Source: RGIG3102 sp964369975
Lineage (GTDB): Bacteria; Bacillota; Clostridia; Oscillospirales; Ruminococcaceae
DNA: 64,000 nucleotides
Direction: 5' to 3'
Assembly: GCA_964369975.1 (NCBI GenBank)
Contig: CAYJFZ010000001.1
Coordinates: 124,001-188,000 of the forward strand
Shown: piece by piece, positions 8,968 to 15,183 of the stretch
Numbering within the stretch: position 1 is the stretch's first letter
How the letters are laid out: every line of letters begins with the position of its first letter
Notes under the pieces: generated by a model
What the model was told of the DNA's origin: nothing
The model's input: the letters and a program-made list of their open reading frames with translations, nothing else
The model's database searches: none
Program-made: the position numbers and the translations under genes

Positions 8968-9513
8968 TTATATACTCCTTCTTAAAATCTTAAATTGGTT
9001 TTCATTTATATACTCTTTAATCCACTCTAAAAGCTCAAAATTATTCAAATCATCGCTTTCTAAAAGCTGTTTTATCTCTTTAGTATCAAAAATAAATTCT
9101 TCATTTTCATTTTGCACCTTATAAACAAAGTCTATACCACTGTTTAATTGTATTAGCGTTGCGATAGTTTCCTCTATATTACCTAAGGGTATAAAGTCAA
9201 CTGCCGTAGTATCAAAACTTGCTTTTATAATAGTGCCTTCGCCAAATTTTGAATTTATTTCAAATTCACCTTTACACAGCCTTGAAATATCTTTAAAAAA
9301 CGGAATTCCAAGCCCGATTTTTCGAGTTGTCCTCGTTGTAAAAAAAGGGTCAGTTACATTGTCTTTTACTTCTTTTTTCATACCTGTGCCATCATCTTTG
9401 ATAGTGATAGTTAAAATATCTTTTACTAAACTAATTATTATTGTAATATTTTTAGCTTTCGCTGAGATTGAATTTTGCGCTATATCGAGTATATTTAAAG
9501 ATAACTCAAGCAT
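8968..9513 (-). CDS. HATPase-domain (GHKL) ATP-binding protein of the hydrogenase operon
   Basis: A 181-residue protein with a histidine-kinase-type ATPase fold: N-box DIAQNSISAKA (about residues 10-20), G1 box KDDGTGM (about 39-45), and GLGIPFF plus GEGT as G2-like elements. No His-containing dimerisation domain is present, so it is not a complete sensor kinase. The last 70 residues are unassigned. It sits between hydC and the small ferredoxin, six or fewer bases from each. Similar ATPases recur in Firmicutes and Thermotoga hydrogenase operons. Its role is not known; regulation of the enzyme or of gene expression is an inference from position. Confidence 0.8.
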   Translation of the reverse strand: MLELSLNILDIAQNSISAKAKNITIIISLVKDILTITIKDDGTGMKKEVKDNVTDPFFTTRTTRKIGLGIPFFKDISRLCKGEFEINSKFGEGTIIKASFDTTAVDFIPLGNIEETIATLIQLNSGIDFVYKVQNENEEFIFDTKEIKQLLESDDLNNFELLEWIKEYINENQFKILRRSI

Positions 9514-9518
9514 AACTT

Positions 9519-10019
9519 CTATCCTTTATACTTCTCAAGTATCCCATCAAGTTCGCTACCGTCATCCTTAATTCTTCCATAAACATCATCGTTGATAGTG
9601 AAAACTGGAGCAAGGCCACAAGCGCCTATACATCTTGATGATTCTAAGCTGAATTTTCCATTGTCCATACATTCGCCACTTTTAATTTTTAATTTTGTTT
9701 CTAATTTTTCTACAATTTTGCCTGCACCCTTAACATAGCATGCAGTGCCAAGACAGACTGCGATTTTATATCTACCTTTTGGATTTAAAGAAAATTGTGA
9801 GTAAAATGTTGCAATACCGTAAACTTCCTCTAAAGATTTGCCTATGCTTTTTGAAATTACCCTTAATACTTCAATCGGCAAATACCCATAAATTTCTTGG
9901 GCATATTGTAGCGCTGGCATCGCACTGCCTCTTTTATCGCCATTTTCTAACAGCCACTCTTTGAGCATTTTTTCTTGCTCTTTTGTGCCCTTAAACGGCG
10001 TTTTTGGAATTCTTTTCAT
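9519..10019 (-). CDS. hydC: Hydrogenase subunit HydC (NuoE-like [2Fe-2S] protein)
   Basis: Small electron-transfer subunit of the NADH-linked hydrogenase. The N-terminal helical bundle (residues 1-80) is followed by a thioredoxin-like domain that binds one [2Fe-2S] cluster with Cys89 and Cys94 (CLGTACYVKGA) and Cys130 and Cys134 (CIGACGLAP). The length of 166 residues is normal for NuoE/HydC. It is the first gene of the operon. The ATG is preceded by AAGGAG, and its promoter lies at 10065-10093. It overlaps nothing and ends 5 bp before the HATPase gene. Confidence 0.93.
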   Translation of the reverse strand: MKRIPKTPFKGTKEQEKMLKEWLLENGDKRGSAMPALQYAQEIYGYLPIEVLRVISKSIGKSLEEVYGIATFYSQFSLNPKGRYKIAVCLGTACYVKGAGKIVEKLETKLKIKSGECMDNGKFSLESSRCIGACGLAPVFTINDDVYGRIKDDGSELDGILEKYKG

Positions 10020-10064
10020 ATGTTTCTCCTTACAAAATAAAATACATAATTAGTATACAGCTTC

Positions 10065-10093
10065 ATTATACCAAATGTAAATATGTAATTCAA
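10065..10093 (-). promoter_or_regulatory. Sigma-A promoter of the hydrogenase operon
   Basis: On the minus strand TTGAAT (10093-10088) is separated by exactly 17 bp from a perfect TATAAT (10070-10065). Transcription would start about 40 bp before hydC. Confidence 0.8.
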
Positions 10094-10140
10094 TATTTTT
10101 TTATCGTTTTAACACTTCCTTTACAATGTTTATAATTTTA

Positions 10141-10156
10141 GTGTAATATATCACAC
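10141..10156. promoter_or_regulatory. Near-palindrome GTGTAATATATCACAC upstream of both operons
   Basis: A 16-bp near-palindrome with two mismatched positions. Its minus-strand half GTGTGATAT is repeated on the plus strand at 10227-10235, where it overlaps the extended -10 of the DRTGG operon. This suggests two binding sites for one regulator, possibly redox-linked; the identity is not known. Confidence 0.4.
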
Positions 10157-10229
10157 ATAATTGATTGTTTTTTGTTGTTTATGGCTAAAAAGAATATTGC
10201 AAATTGCAGTAGATATTTAATTTAAGGTG

Positions 10230-10238
10230 TGATATAAT
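10230..10238 (+). promoter_or_regulatory. Extended -10 promoter of the DRTGG-HATPase-DRTGG-PHP operon
   Basis: TGATATAAT is a perfect extended -10 (TG-N-TATAAT). No good -35 is present at 17 bp. The expected start point is about 10245, directly before the palindrome. Confidence 0.7.
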
Positions 10239-10245
10239 ATTTACA

Positions 10246-10266
10246 AAAGTTAATTTATTTAACTTT
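10246..10266. promoter_or_regulatory. Perfect palindrome (operator candidate) at the start point
   Basis: AAAGTTAA (10246-10253), spacer TTTAT, TTAACTTT (10259-10266) form a perfect 8-bp inverted repeat with a 5-bp gap. The inner GTTAA/TTAAC halves resemble the Rex site of Clostridia (TTGTTAA-N4-TTAACAA), but the spacing and outer bases differ. Its place just after the -10 fits a repressor site for the plus-strand operon. Confidence 0.55.
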
Positions 10267-10299
10267 AGAATACAAAGCTATATTACAGGGAGAATTATT

Positions 10300-10647
10300 A
10301 TGAAAATAAAACAAATTGAAAACTTACTAAGTGCAACTGTTTACAGTGAGCAAGCGCTTTTACACACAGAGGTAAATTCTGCTTGTGGCAGTGATATGAT
10401 GAGTGATGTTTTATCTTTTGTTAAAGATCAAGCTGTTTTACTAACAGGCCTTGCAAATCCTCAAGTAATCCGTACTGCGGATATGATGAATATGGTTTGC
10501 GTTATCTATGTTAGAGGTAAAAAGCCTGACGAATTATCTTTAGAGCTTGCAAAAGAAAAAGGAATATGCGTTTTATCAACTGATCTGCCTATGTTCACTG
10601 CTTGCGGAATCCTTTATTCTAATGGACTGAGAGGTTCTATATTTTGA
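10300..10647 (+). CDS. DRTGG-domain protein (first copy)
   Basis: A 115-residue cytoplasmic protein that resembles the DRTGG domain, a small alpha/beta fold also found in some phosphotransacetylases and in CBS-domain proteins, often thought to sense ligands. Visible signs are the central AVLLTGLANPQVIRTADMM stretch and the C-terminal GICVLSTDLPMFTACGIL, with a conserved-looking TDLxxFxAC motif that recurs in the second copy at 11091. It starts 34 bp after a palindromic operator candidate and overlaps the next gene by 4 bp. Such proteins are known neighbours of [FeFe] hydrogenase genes in Firmicutes; their function is unknown. Confidence 0.75.
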   Translation: MKIKQIENLLSATVYSEQALLHTEVNSACGSDMMSDVLSFVKDQAVLLTGLANPQVIRTADMMNMVCVIYVRGKKPDELSLELAKEKGICVLSTDLPMFTACGILYSNGLRGSIF

Positions 10648-11063
10648 GAAATATTATTTATAAGTACACAGTCCTTGATAATGACTTTTTAGCAGCTGGT
10701 GAAGCATCTGCTGATTTAAAACAAAAGTTATTAGCCTTGGATATTCCTGCTGATGAAGTGAGAAGATGTGTAATTAGCCTTTATGAGGGCGAAATTAACC
10801 TCACCTTACACGCAAATGGCGGAGAAATCACAGTTACTGTATTAGATGATAAAATTATCTTAGAACTACAAGACAAAGGCCCTGGTATTGAAGATATTTC
10901 TCTTGCTATGACTGAAGGATATTCAGAAGCAGACAGCTCAATAAGGAGTCTTGGCTTTGGTGCTGGTATGGGACTTCCTAATATGAAAAAACACAGCGAT
11001 GAATTTTTTATAGATTCAGTCGTTGGAGAAGGCACCTACATAAAAATGGCAATACATTTATAA
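10644..11063 (+). CDS. RsbW-like HATPase (anti-sigma-factor-type) protein
   Basis: A 139-residue GHKL ATPase of the anti-sigma regulatory factor type. The N-box is represented by CVISLYEGEINLTLHA (about residues 42-57), the G1 box by LQDKGPGIED (about 75-84), and a G2 glycine loop by LGFGAGMGLPNM (about 104-115). There is no sensor or phospho-acceptor domain. Its start overlaps the DRTGG gene in a TGAGA context (TTTTGAGAAAT), so the initiation codon is TTG at 10644; coupled translation is likely. It is distinct from the larger HATPase in the hydrogenase operon. The target is not known, and no sigma factor or antagonist lies nearby. Confidence 0.78.
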   Translation: MRNIIYKYTVLDNDFLAAGEASADLKQKLLALDIPADEVRRCVISLYEGEINLTLHANGGEITVTVLDDKIILELQDKGPGIEDISLAMTEGYSEADSSIRSLGFGAGMGLPNMKKHSDEFFIDSVVGEGTYIKMAIHL

Positions 11064-11090
11064 AATGTATTAATTTGTTTTGGAGAGAAT

Positions 11091-11420
11091 ATGAGAGTTT
11101 ATGACCTTTTTAGTAATGAAAACTTTGATGTGATTATAAAAGGGGAAGACGATGAAGTTCGTGATTGCTTTTGTTCTGACTTTTTAAGTTGGGCCTTAGG
11201 CTATGCTCATAATGTGCAAATTTGGTTTACTGTTATGGGTACTATTAACACTGTGGCTGTCGCTTCTTTAAACAAAATAAATTGCATCATTCTTTGTCAT
11301 GGCTCAAGGTTTACTCCTGAGGCTTTAGAAAAGGCAAAAGAAGAAAATATAAATATTATTTATACAGATTTAGCCACTTTTAATGCCGTTTGTTTAGTTA
11401 GTGAGTTAATGAAATTATGA
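11091..11420 (+). CDS. DRTGG-domain protein (second copy)
   Basis: A 109-residue protein paralogous to the DRTGG protein at 10300: both share a hydrophobic core followed by an ITYTDLATFNAV-type end (here INIIYTDLATFNAVCL, about residues 88-103). The N-terminal half differs and contains two adjacent Cys (DCFCSDF). GGAGAG precedes the ATG. It overlaps the PHP gene by 4 bp, so the four genes form a tight unit. The pairing of two DRTGG proteins with an ATPase and a PHP protein beside hydrogenase genes suggests one shared task; the nature of that task is unknown. Confidence 0.72.
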   Translation: MRVYDLFSNENFDVIIKGEDDEVRDCFCSDFLSWALGYAHNVQIWFTVMGTINTVAVASLNKINCIILCHGSRFTPEALEKAKEENINIIYTDLATFNAVCLVSELMKL

Positions 11421-12115
11421 AATACGATTTGCATATTCATTCATGCTTATCAGCCTGCGCTGATAGCGATATGACACCTAACAACATTGCAGGTATGGCT
11501 CATTTAGAAAATTTAGAAGTTATAGCAATAGCAGACCATAACAGCGCTAAAAACTTACAAGGTGCTTTAAAAAAATGCAAAGAATATAATATTAAGCTCC
11601 TTTATGCACTTGAAGTGACTTCAAGCGAAGATGTGCATTTAGTTTGTTATTTTAACAATTTAGAAAACTGTACTTCCTTTTCAGATGAAATTTATACTCT
11701 TATTCCTAAAATACCTAATCGTATAGGAATTTATAATCCGCAAAATGTGTTAGATGAAAATGAAAAAACCATTTATACAGAGCCTTATTTATTAAGTGTA
11801 GCTTGTAGTTTATCTGTAAGTGAAGTTGTAAATTTAGTGCATTTTTATAAGGGGCTTTGTTACTATGCGCATATTGATAAAAATACAAACTCTATAATTA
11901 ATATCTTAGGTGATGTACCAAGCGATGTTAATATAGACGGCTTTGAAATGATAAACTTAGACTTATTAGAAGAATACATCTTAAAATATCCTAATTTAAA
12001 GAATTTAGATTATTTGCAAAATACTGATGCTCATTCTTTATATCTAATAGGTGAAAATAATAAATTTTTAAGCGAAAAATCGAGTTTATACAACTACATC
12101 AAAACAATAAAATAA
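11417..12115 (+). CDS. PHP-domain metal-dependent phosphoesterase-like protein
   Basis: A 232-residue cytoplasmic protein with PHP-family metal-binding motifs: DLHIHSCLSACAD at residues 4-16 (HxH), AIADHNSAKN around 41-50, a Glu in LYALEVTSSEDVHLVCY, and NTDAHSLYLIG near residue 215. PHP proteins hydrolyse phosphoesters using two or three metal ions (histidinol phosphatase, 3',5'-nucleotide phosphatases). The set of motifs appears complete, so activity is likely. The substrate is not evident. It is the last gene of the DRTGG operon, starting within the end of the preceding gene (ATGA overlap) and followed by a strong terminator. Confidence 0.82.
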   Translation: MKYDLHIHSCLSACADSDMTPNNIAGMAHLENLEVIAIADHNSAKNLQGALKKCKEYNIKLLYALEVTSSEDVHLVCYFNNLENCTSFSDEIYTLIPKIPNRIGIYNPQNVLDENEKTIYTEPYLLSVACSLSVSEVVNLVHFYKGLCYYAHIDKNTNSIINILGDVPSDVNIDGFEMINLDLLEEYILKYPNLKNLDYLQNTDAHSLYLIGENNKFLSEKSSLYNYIKTIK

Positions 12116-12122
12116 ATATTTT

Positions 12123-12158
12123 AACAAGATAAGACTTATAGTTTTATCTTGTTTTATT
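12123..12158 (+). terminator. Terminator of the PHP operon
   Basis: AACAAGATAA (12123-12132) pairs perfectly with TTATCTTGTT (12144-12153), followed by T-rich sequence. Confidence 0.85.
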
Positions 12159-12177
12159 TTATAAAAAATGCTATATT
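12149..12177 (+). promoter_or_regulatory. Promoter of the orphan gene-alaX pair
   Basis: TTGTTT, 17 bp, TATATT, with a TG one base before the -10. The -35 overlaps the end of the preceding terminator. Confidence 0.5.
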
Positions 12178-12215
12178 ATTAAAAGTAATAATATATAAAA
12201 GGGAGTAAAAATTTT

Positions 12216-12923
12216 ATGATATTAAAAAAAGATTTTACAATTAGCTATGAGGCGAAAGACATCTTACGTAAAACTATCCAGAAACTGCCTATTAACACAG
12301 CTTTTAATTACAAAAGATTATACGATGATAAAGACACTTATGAAATAGTTATTTCCTACCTTGATAAAGATATAGATATGCTTTCTTATCAAGACAGTAT
12401 TTATATTGCCCCTTATCTTGATTGTGAAGCTTTGAGTATAGATAGTATTGAGTATTTAAACTCTAAAAGTTTAGATGATAAAACTTTAGAGGTAAATATT
12501 AGAATTACCTTTAATTATGATGAAGAATTCTTAGCTGTTTTTAATACAAGCGAGGGTGAAATCTTTATAAGCAATGCTTCAAAGCCCTTATCTATGGCAG
12601 CGGTCGCCTTAATAGACTATGAAGAAAGCTTAATCGAAAAAACTTACTTAAACCAATATGTTTTTTCAATAGACATTGATGATGATACTATGTTTTTATT
12701 TGATGATTTTGAGTTTTTAGATGATGTAGACTGCTTTTTTTGTTGTGAGGTATTATTTAATGATAATTTTTCAAAATGTAAAGTGAGCGCTTTTATAGTC
12801 TTTGAAGGTGAAAAAGTGGCAGTTGAATTATCGCCTTTTGAAAAAGAGACATTTAAAGATTTAGTAAATCATCATAGAATTTTTAGCGATGAAGAAATTT
12901 TACTATCAGAAATCGAGGAATAA
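12216..12923 (+). CDS. Unrecognised acidic protein, cotranscribed with alaX
   Basis: I do not recognise this 235-residue protein. It is acidic, lacks a signal peptide and membrane helices, and is rich in Asp/Glu, with clusters such as DIDDDTMFLFDDFEFLDDVD at about residues 153-172. It has two adjacent Cys (FFCCEV). The hydrophobic alternation suggests a beta-rich fold in the middle and a helical C-terminus. AAGGGAG precedes the ATG. It ends 2 bp before alaX, so the two are translated together, which hints at a link to alanyl-tRNA quality control or simply shared expression. Confidence 0.7.
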   Translation: MILKKDFTISYEAKDILRKTIQKLPINTAFNYKRLYDDKDTYEIVISYLDKDIDMLSYQDSIYIAPYLDCEALSIDSIEYLNSKSLDDKTLEVNIRITFNYDEEFLAVFNTSEGEIFISNASKPLSMAAVALIDYEESLIEKTYLNQYVFSIDIDDDTMFLFDDFEFLDDVDCFFCCEVLFNDNFSKCKVSAFIVFEGEKVAVELSPFEKETFKDLVNHHRIFSDEEILLSEIEE

Positions 12924-12925
12924 AA

Positions 12926-14077
12926 ATGACTAATAAACTATATTATACAAACTCATACTTAAAAGAATTTTCTTCACTGGTTTTATCTTGCGAAAAAGAA
13001 AAAGATAATTTTCTAATCGTTTTAGACCAAACTGCCTTTTATCCAGAAGGTGGTGGACAGCCTTGTGATACAGGCTATTTTTTGCAAGACGACAAGGAAA
13101 TTAAAGTAAATTATGTAAAAGAAAAAAATGATATTGTCTACCATGTTTGTGATGAAGAGGTTATAGTAGATAAAGAAATACAAGGCTTTATTAATTTTGA
13201 TAGGCGCTTTGATTTAATGCAGCAACACACAGGCGAGCACATTTTATCTGGCATAGTAAACTCTGTTTACGGCCTTACTAATTTCGGCTTTCATATAGGC
13301 GAAAGTGAAATTTTAGTCGACTTTGACGGCCCTTTATCAAAAGAAGATATTGATAATATCCTTTATTTATCAAACTTAGAAATTTGGAATAATAATGAAG
13401 TTTTAGCCTTCTTCCCTGAAAATTTAAAAGAAATAACTTATAGAAGCAAAAAAGAATTAGAAGGAAAAGTAAGACTTGTAAAATCAGGTGATGCTGATAT
13501 TTGCGCTTGCTGTGGCACTCACACAAGGTTTACAGGCGAAGTTGGAGTTATTGCGATAGTGTCATTTATGGCTTATAAAGGTGGCACAAGGATAAGTATG
13601 CTCTGTGGCAAAAGGGCGCTTAGTTTTTATGATAGTTGCAACGAAGAATTAAGTAAAATAAGCAAAACCCTATCTTTAAAGCTATTAAAAACCGCAAGTG
13701 GTGTAGACTCTTTATTGGCGCAAAACGCAAGTTTAAAATCTGATTTATACAAAAAAAATATCGAACTTTTTGATTTAATTGCAGAAAATACAAAAGTAGA
13801 AAACGATGTTATTATCTACTCTTATGATAAGCTATCTTCACAAGAAGTTAATTTGCTCGCCGTATCTTTACATAAAAAAGCAAGCACTGTTTTAGTTTAT
13901 TCAAAGCAAGATGATGAAAGTATAAAAATAAATTTATTATCAACAAAACTTGATACAAATAAAATAGGCAAAGAATTAACTACTGCCTTTATGGGTAAAG
14001 GTGGCGGAAAGCCGGGGAGTTTTCAAGGCTTTATCACTAAAGACTGCGCAGACTTTACCCCTTATTTAAATGGTTAA
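12926..14077 (+). CDS. alaX: Alanyl-tRNA editing hydrolase AlaX (long form)
   Basis: Free-standing editing protein that removes wrongly attached serine or glycine from tRNA-Ala. The N-terminal beta domain has QTAFYPEGGGQPCDTG (about residues 35-50), followed by the editing-site motif HTGEH (His101, His105) and the zinc-binding CxxCGTH motif near residue 196. The C-terminal third is a DHHA1-like domain ending with GKGGGKPGSFQGF, as in the C-terminus of AlaRS. At 383 residues it is the AlaX-L size. Upstream GAGG lies at the very end of the preceding gene (AATCGAGGAATAAAAATG). Confidence 0.9.
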   Translation: MTNKLYYTNSYLKEFSSLVLSCEKEKDNFLIVLDQTAFYPEGGGQPCDTGYFLQDDKEIKVNYVKEKNDIVYHVCDEEVIVDKEIQGFINFDRRFDLMQQHTGEHILSGIVNSVYGLTNFGFHIGESEILVDFDGPLSKEDIDNILYLSNLEIWNNNEVLAFFPENLKEITYRSKKELEGKVRLVKSGDADICACCGTHTRFTGEVGVIAIVSFMAYKGGTRISMLCGKRALSFYDSCNEELSKISKTLSLKLLKTASGVDSLLAQNASLKSDLYKKNIELFDLIAENTKVENDVIIYSYDKLSSQEVNLLAVSLHKKASTVLVYSKQDDESIKINLLSTKLDTNKIGKELTTAFMGKGGGKPGSFQGFITKDCADFTPYLNG

Positions 14078-14260
14078 TTTTTAGGCTGTTTTGCTAATAC
14101 TACTTTGAATAAAATAAAAAATTTATACTATATCAACCAAGCTATCTTTACATAAACGAGTATAACAAAGATTATTAATTCTTTAATTATTTTACTTATA
14201 AATCTTTAGCTTTAGTAATGATAAGATAAGCAAGTTATCCAAAATTAAATAAAAACATAT

Positions 14261-14300
14261 AAAAAACTTACACAGTCTATAAAGAAAGTGTAAGTTTTTT
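14261..14300. terminator. Bidirectional terminator between alaX and the DUF308 gene
   Basis: A perfect 13-bp stem (14261-14273 with 14288-14300) with A/T tracts on both sides, between convergent genes. The preceding stretch from 14078 is AT-rich and shows nothing else. Confidence 0.85.
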
Positions 14301-14352
14301 AATTATTTATAAGGTTTATATTAATTTAAAGTGAAAATAAGATAAAACGCAC

Positions 14353-14964
14353 CTATTCTACATCTTTAAAATCAGTGTCTATAACATCATTTTGCTTTGT
14401 ATTTTTAGTAATAATTGTCACTTCATCTTGAGTGATGTATTTTGAAAGCTGTCTTGCAAATATAAATGAGGTTATACCCTCATATATTAAAACAGCACCT
14501 AAAAACATTATCATAGTTAAAGCTGAGGCAAAGGGATTAAATAAGATAACCATACCTAAAACGGTTTTTAAAACAGCGCCTGCCATAGAGTATGTCCATC
14601 TATCATACTGTGAGTTTTTTAATTTTATAGCACTAAAAATATTGTTCATACCGCTTATAAAAACAAAAATACCGATAATAAATGGAATAATTGAAATTAT
14701 CACTTCACTCCTTATTATCACAAATGCACCCATACCCACTAAACAAAAAGCCCAAAAGGCTAAAAATACAGATGGCGAATTATTCTTTAGCGATGAAAGA
14801 TATGATAAAAAAACAGTTATCCCCTGCGCTATTAAAACAGCGCCTAAAATAATGCAAACAGCAGTCGTTGTCATACTCGGAAAAAACAATAATAAAGCGC
14901 CTGTTAATATTAAAATTATCGAGAAAACGCTTGATGAATATTTAAAACTTTTTGTATAAAACAT
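14353..14964 (-). CDS. HdeD/DUF308-family membrane protein
   Basis: A 203-residue inner-membrane protein with six predicted helices arranged in pairs separated by short loops (about residues 12-32, 35-53, 67-83, 86-105, 125-145, 148-170). Glycines lie inside helices (LILTGALLLFFPS, IILGAVLIAQGI, FLGAVLIYEGI), the repeating pattern of the HdeD/DUF308 family. The C-terminal 30 residues are polar and cytoplasmic. HdeD in E. coli is linked to acid resistance, but no function is established for clostridial members. GGAGGAG precedes the start. Confidence 0.82.
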   Translation of the reverse strand: MFYTKSFKYSSSVFSIILILTGALLLFFPSMTTTAVCIILGAVLIAQGITVFLSYLSSLKNNSPSVFLAFWAFCLVGMGAFVIIRSEVIISIIPFIIGIFVFISGMNNIFSAIKLKNSQYDRWTYSMAGAVLKTVLGMVILFNPFASALTMIMFLGAVLIYEGITSFIFARQLSKYITQDEVTIITKNTKQNDVIDTDFKDVE

Positions 14965-15067
14965 TGATTTCTCCTCCTTTTTTATTATTTTACTACAAAA
15001 TTTTAAAATAATTGTGAAAACTTAGGTAAAATTTTGCATTTAATGTATTAATTTCCTATTAAGACTT

Positions 15068-15084
15068 TATTACAATTTGTAATA
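15068..15084. promoter_or_regulatory. Palindrome TATTACAA-T-TTGTAATA upstream of the surface-protein promoter
   Basis: A perfect 8-bp inverted repeat with a 1-bp centre, ending 15 bp before the -35. Operator candidate; no regulator is assigned. Confidence 0.4.
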
Positions 15085-15099
15085 TTTTGCGCTAATATG

Positions 15100-15128
15100 T
15101 TGCAAAAATTCATAAATACATATATAAT
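15100..15128 (+). promoter_or_regulatory. Promoter of the surface-protein gene
   Basis: TTGCAA (15100-15105), 17 bp, perfect TATAAT (15123-15128). The 5' leader is about 50 bases. Confidence 0.75.
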
Positions 15129-15183
15129 TAGATATATATAATATAATTTATTAAGATAGAAGAGTTTTTATAGGAGGTACTTT

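Noticed and set aside
14078..14260. A possible second copy of the ileS-downstream fold-back element
   Set aside because: Short shared strings such as CTAATACTA occur, but no inverted arms of useful length align.
14432..14959. A 175-codon plus-strand frame opposite the DUF308 gene
   Set aside because: It is the antisense shadow of a clear membrane protein, has no ribosome binding site and its product is low in complexity (Ile/Lys/Ala rich).
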